This document shows, one piece after another, positions 5,499-6,520 of a stretch of 6,520 nt of DNA (its first letter is position 1; the number at the start of each line of letters is the position of its first letter). The stretch is taken from contig JAVVVJ010000096.1 in assembly GCA_036652695.1 (NCBI GenBank), positions 1 to 6,520 of the forward strand, given 5' to 3'. The stretch comes from Limiplasma sp036652695 (lineage in GTDB: Bacteria > Bacillota > Clostridia > Christensenellales > Aristaeellaceae). The notes beneath the pieces are model-generated. The model searched no databases. It had not been told where the DNA came from and saw only the letters and a list, made by a program, of their open reading frames with translations. Made by a program: the position numbers and the translations under genes.

Positions 5499-5837
5499 TT
5501 ATTTTAACCCGCTTTGCAAAAGCATCACAGAATGCATCACATCGTTGATCAGCCAGTTGGACAAGCTCAGCAGCAGCGCAACCAGCAATAGGATCACCAC
5601 AACGCCCACCAAAATGCTCACTGTGTCAAACACGCCCATGGCCACCTTGAAATGCCCCGTGCTCTCGTCCTCGCGCATGTCAGTATATTCGGTGTCATAG
5701 GGCGGTTCAAGGTAGTCGTCCTCATAGGCAGGCGGCTGTTCCTCCCCGCCGTCCGGCTCCAGAATGTCGCCAAGCTCCATGGGCTGCTCTTCCTGTGCGG
5801 GGGGCACTCGCTTAAAAAAGCGCGTATGCTGCTCCAT
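5499..5837 (-). CDS. Small acidic single-pass membrane protein, unknown function
   Basis: A 112-residue protein with no family I recognise. The N-terminal part (about 14-60) is very acidic and rich in Pro and Tyr (EEQPPAYEDDYLEPPYDTEY), probably disordered. One strongly hydrophobic segment follows (about 72-93, VSILVGVVVILLLVALLLSL), then a short tail with LSNWLINDVMHSVMLLQSG. The few basic residues before the segment (HFK, 62-64) give little topology information; an N-terminus in the cytoplasm is a guess. The frame is open to 5936, but that would overlap trmL. The ATG at 5837 has AAAGGAAGTG just upstream and is preferred. It sits between trmL and the Fe-S glycosylase (38 and 19 bases apart), so it is part of that transcript, although nothing ties it functionally to repair or tRNA modification. 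Confidence 0.83.
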   Translation of the reverse strand: MEQHTRFFKRVPPAQEEQPMELGDILEPDGGEEQPPAYEDDYLEPPYDTEYTDMREDESTGHFKVAMGVFDTVSILVGVVVILLLVALLLSLSNWLINDVMHSVMLLQSGLK

Positions 5838-5875
5838 CAGCGTTTCACTTCCTTTCCACCTACCATAACGCACAA

Positions 5876-6391
5876 TCAGACGTAATCCATCCAAGGCGCA
5901 AACGGCTCCTCGCGCCCAGTCAGCTGTCCCTCGCACTGCATCCCCGGAAAGCCTTGCGTCCTCAGCGCCTCATAGATCACAATCGCCACCGAGTTGCTCA
6001 AATTCAAGCTGCGCGCGCCCGGCACCATGGGGATGCGAATGCAGCGCTCGTACACGCGGCTGAGCAGGCTTTCCGGCAAGCCCCGGGTTTCGCAGCCGAA
6101 AACAAGAAAATCATCCGAGCCGTAGCTTACCTCCGTATAGCCGTGCAGTGCCTTGGTGGATAAAAAATGCATCGTCGCGTTGGGATAGGCCTTCATCAGC
6201 GCCTCAAAATCTTCGTACACGTGATATTCCATCATATTCCAATAGTCAAGCCCCGCACGCTTGAGGTACTTATCCTCCAGCGAAAAGCCAAGCGGCTTGA
6301 TCAGGTGGAGCGTGCAGCCCGTAGCCGCGCAGGTGCGCGCGATGTTTCCGGTGTTTTGGGGTATTTCAGGTTGATAGAGCACAATATGCAT
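5876..6391 (-). CDS. trmL: tRNA (cytidine/uridine-34 2'-O)-methyltransferase, TrmL (SPOUT family)
   Basis: A 171-residue SPOUT methyltransferase of the TrmL/YibK/CspR group, close to the usual length of about 157-170. TrmL methylates the ribose of the wobble nucleotide 34 in tRNA-Leu isoacceptors using S-adenosylmethionine. Three family motifs are intact: PEIPQNTGNIARTCAATG (8-25), which carries the conserved Asn-Thr-Gly-Asn and Arg; FGCETRGLP (98-106); and RSLNLSNSVAIVIYEALRTQ (127-146). The last two build the knotted cofactor site. It is the first gene of the rightmost leftward unit, with a good promoter about 80 bases upstream and a modest AAAGGAT ribosome binding site about 11 bases before the ATG. 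The match across all motifs makes TrmL much more likely than other SPOUT enzymes; the exact tRNA target is inferred. Confidence 0.94.
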   Translation of the reverse strand: MHIVLYQPEIPQNTGNIARTCAATGCTLHLIKPLGFSLEDKYLKRAGLDYWNMMEYHVYEDFEALMKAYPNATMHFLSTKALHGYTEVSYGSDDFLVFGCETRGLPESLLSRVYERCIRIPMVPGARSLNLSNSVAIVIYEALRTQGFPGMQCEGQLTGREEPFAPWMDYV

Positions 6392-6416
6392 GGGAGTTCG
6401 CCATCCTTTACAGCAT

Positions 6417-6456
6417 GAATGGGTTCGCGCGGGATGCTACAGGTTCTCGCCCATTC
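6417..6456 (-). other. Possible stem-loop in the trmL 5' leader
   Basis: GAATGGG (6417-6423) is the inverted complement of CCCATTC (6450-6456), with a 26-base loop, in the leader between the promoter and trmL. A 7-bp repeat of this kind can easily arise by chance in a stretch of this length, and I see no T-run or known riboswitch pattern. It is recorded as the only visible structure in 6392-6472, which otherwise holds no gene. Confidence 0.3.
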
Positions 6457-6472
6457 TATGAGTGTCTCCTGC

Positions 6473-6501
6473 ATTGTACCGCTTTATGGCATGTATTTCA
6501 A
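6473..6501 (-). promoter_or_regulatory. Promoter of the trmL-glycosylase unit (sigma-A type)
   Basis: Read on the - strand: -35 TTGAAA (6501-6496), a 17-base spacer, and -10 TACAAT (6478-6473), each hexamer close to the TTGACA/TATAAT consensus. Transcription should start near 6466, giving a leader of about 75 bases before the trmL ATG at 6391. The last 19 bases of the window, beyond the -35 box, show nothing I can identify. Confidence 0.78.
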
Positions 6502-6520
6502 TGCCCTGCCGCAGCGCCGC

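Noticed and set aside
5838..5936. N-terminal extension of the small membrane protein to 5936
   Set aside because: It overlaps the 3' end of trmL. A ribosome binding site immediately precedes the ATG at 5837.
6431..6449. Five-codon leader peptide (MGENL) before trmL
   Set aside because: Its putative AGGAG lies at or before the predicted transcription start, so it would not be in the mRNA. The peptide has no run of regulatory codons.

Overview
The window looks like a stretch of core chromosome from a Bacillota (Firmicutes) bacterium, most likely a GC-rich member of the Clostridia. Three things suggest this: strong AGGAGG-type ribosome binding sites before most genes, an NfeD-FloA (flotillin-like) operon, and a uracil-DNA glycosylase paralog without iron-sulfur cysteines, which I recall from clostridial genomes. 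I see no mobile element, CRISPR array, phage gene or sign of recent transfer. Genus cannot be decided from this sequence.

Left part, + strand (1-1122): the 3' part of a tRNA-Gly(GCC), cut by the window edge, is followed by a complete tRNA-Gly(TCC) and a perfect 16-bp hairpin terminator. Next comes nudC, a zinc-binding Nudix hydrolase of the NADH pyrophosphatase / NAD-RNA decapping type. Its true start is the ATG at 283. The longer open frame reaching back to 91 only reads through the tRNA and terminator.

Right part, - strand (6501 down to 1205): eight genes run in one direction towards nudC. In transcription order they are trmL (tRNA wobble-ribose methyltransferase), a small acidic single-pass membrane protein, a 4Fe-4S family 4 uracil-DNA glycosylase, a second glycosylase-like paralog lacking all the cluster cysteines, a short NfeD, FloA, an uncharacterised membrane-anchored protein, and a LytTR response regulator. 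There is a good sigma-A-type promoter before trmL (TTGAAA-17-TACAAT) and another before nfeD (ATGACA-17-TATGAT with extended -10). I therefore read this as two transcription units, the first of which may run into the second because no terminator separates them. Both end at a hairpin between the response regulator and nudC, which converge.

Functionally, the first unit joins tRNA modification with base-excision repair of uracil. The second looks like a membrane-organisation module: NfeD and FloA are established partners, and here they are followed within a few bases by an unknown membrane-anchored protein and a response regulator with no histidine kinase in view. That four-gene arrangement and the paired glycosylases are the observations most worth following up. 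I see no clearly new defence or mobile system in this window.
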